Origin: Candidatus Viridilinea mediisalina
GTDB taxonomy: Bacteria; Chloroflexota; Chloroflexia; Chloroflexales; Chloroflexaceae
Length of the DNA stretch: 64,000 bases
Assembly (NCBI RefSeq): GCF_002532535.1
Contig: NZ_NQWI01000003.1
Coordinates: 1 to 64,000 of the forward strand
Reading direction: 5' to 3'
In this document: piece after piece, positions 63,945 through 64,000 of the stretch
Position numbering within the stretch: position 1 is the stretch's first letter
Layout: each line of letters opens with the position of its first letter
Notes under the pieces: model-generated
Database searches by the model: none
Told to the model about the DNA's origin: nothing
What the model saw: only the letters and a program-made list of their open reading frames with translations
Made by a program: the position numbers and the translations under genes

Positions 63945-64000
63945 GCTTCGACGATCTCAGCCAGCGACGCGCTGGCTGAGCTTGTCGAAGCCAGCCCGTC
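63945..64000. repeat. TGTCGAAGCC palindrome at window edge
   Basis: GACGGGCTGGCTTCGACGAT and GAGCTTGTCGAAGCCAGCCC are inverted arms around CAGCGACGCGCTGG. It is cut off by the window end. Confidence 0.85.

Overview
The window looks like a chromosomal segment of a GC-rich, free-living bacterium, most likely a Chloroflexota and perhaps a Chloroflexales filamentous phototroph. This is inference. It rests on the style of the proteins: a fused ChlI/ChlD-type chelatase, a PfaA-like polyketide/fatty-acid synthase, GAF/PAS and HD-GYP signalling, a Ser/Thr kinase, and many intergenic repeat families. No rRNA or tRNA was found, and no CRISPR array or transposase gene.

Layout. 1-8.6 kb: a minus-strand defence-type island made of a PLD-SNF2 helicase, an AbiEii-like nucleotidyltransferase, a small addiction-module-like protein and an Eco57I-type DNA methylase. 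8.6-20.9 kb: GlgX debranching enzyme, a REC-PAS-GAF-HD-GYP regulator, a GT39-like membrane protein, pterin carbinolamine dehydratase, a renalase-like FAD oxidoreductase, an M16 peptidase and a GAF-PAS sensor. 20.9-27.3 kb: the core operon rpmH-rnpA-yidC-jag with a near-consensus promoter, then an S1-domain protein and a chelatase. 27.3-28.4 kb: no long gene, but a minus-strand region rich in perfect stems that resembles a HEARO/IscB-type omega RNA, with a terminator. 28.4-30.1 kb: a double ABC permease. 30.3-41.3 kb: a 3025-residue synthase (KS-AT-KS-ACPx4-KR-DH) with an acyl-CoA dehydrogenase upstream. 41.7-43.6 kb: a degenerate-receiver OmpR-type regulator and gene debris. 43.7-51.2 kb: a four-gene membrane/envelope cluster. 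51.6-57.8 kb: an ABC exporter, an unknown acidic protein and a Ser/Thr kinase. 57.9-62.7 kb: a metal (probably zinc) homeostasis group of ZnuA-like lipoprotein, CobW GTPase, FmdB-type zinc ribbon and Fur/Zur repressor. 62.8-63.7 kb: an atypical SDR.

The dominant oddity is repetition. About a dozen dispersed families occupy the spaces between genes: CACAGAGG repeats, TGTCGAAGCC palindromes, perfect GGCGGC hairpins, GTTCTTCTGTTC tracts, GCGAGG/CTTCGCG tracts and others. Several copies lie inside open reading frames without breaking them: the helicase linker, two places in the GT39 protein, all ACP linkers of the synthase, and the GlgX C-terminus. The genome appears to turn intergenic repeats into protein linkers.

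The observations most worth following are the four ACP domains with Thr in place of the phosphopantetheine Ser, the orphan structured RNA, the PLD-helicase/methylase island, and the in-frame repeats.
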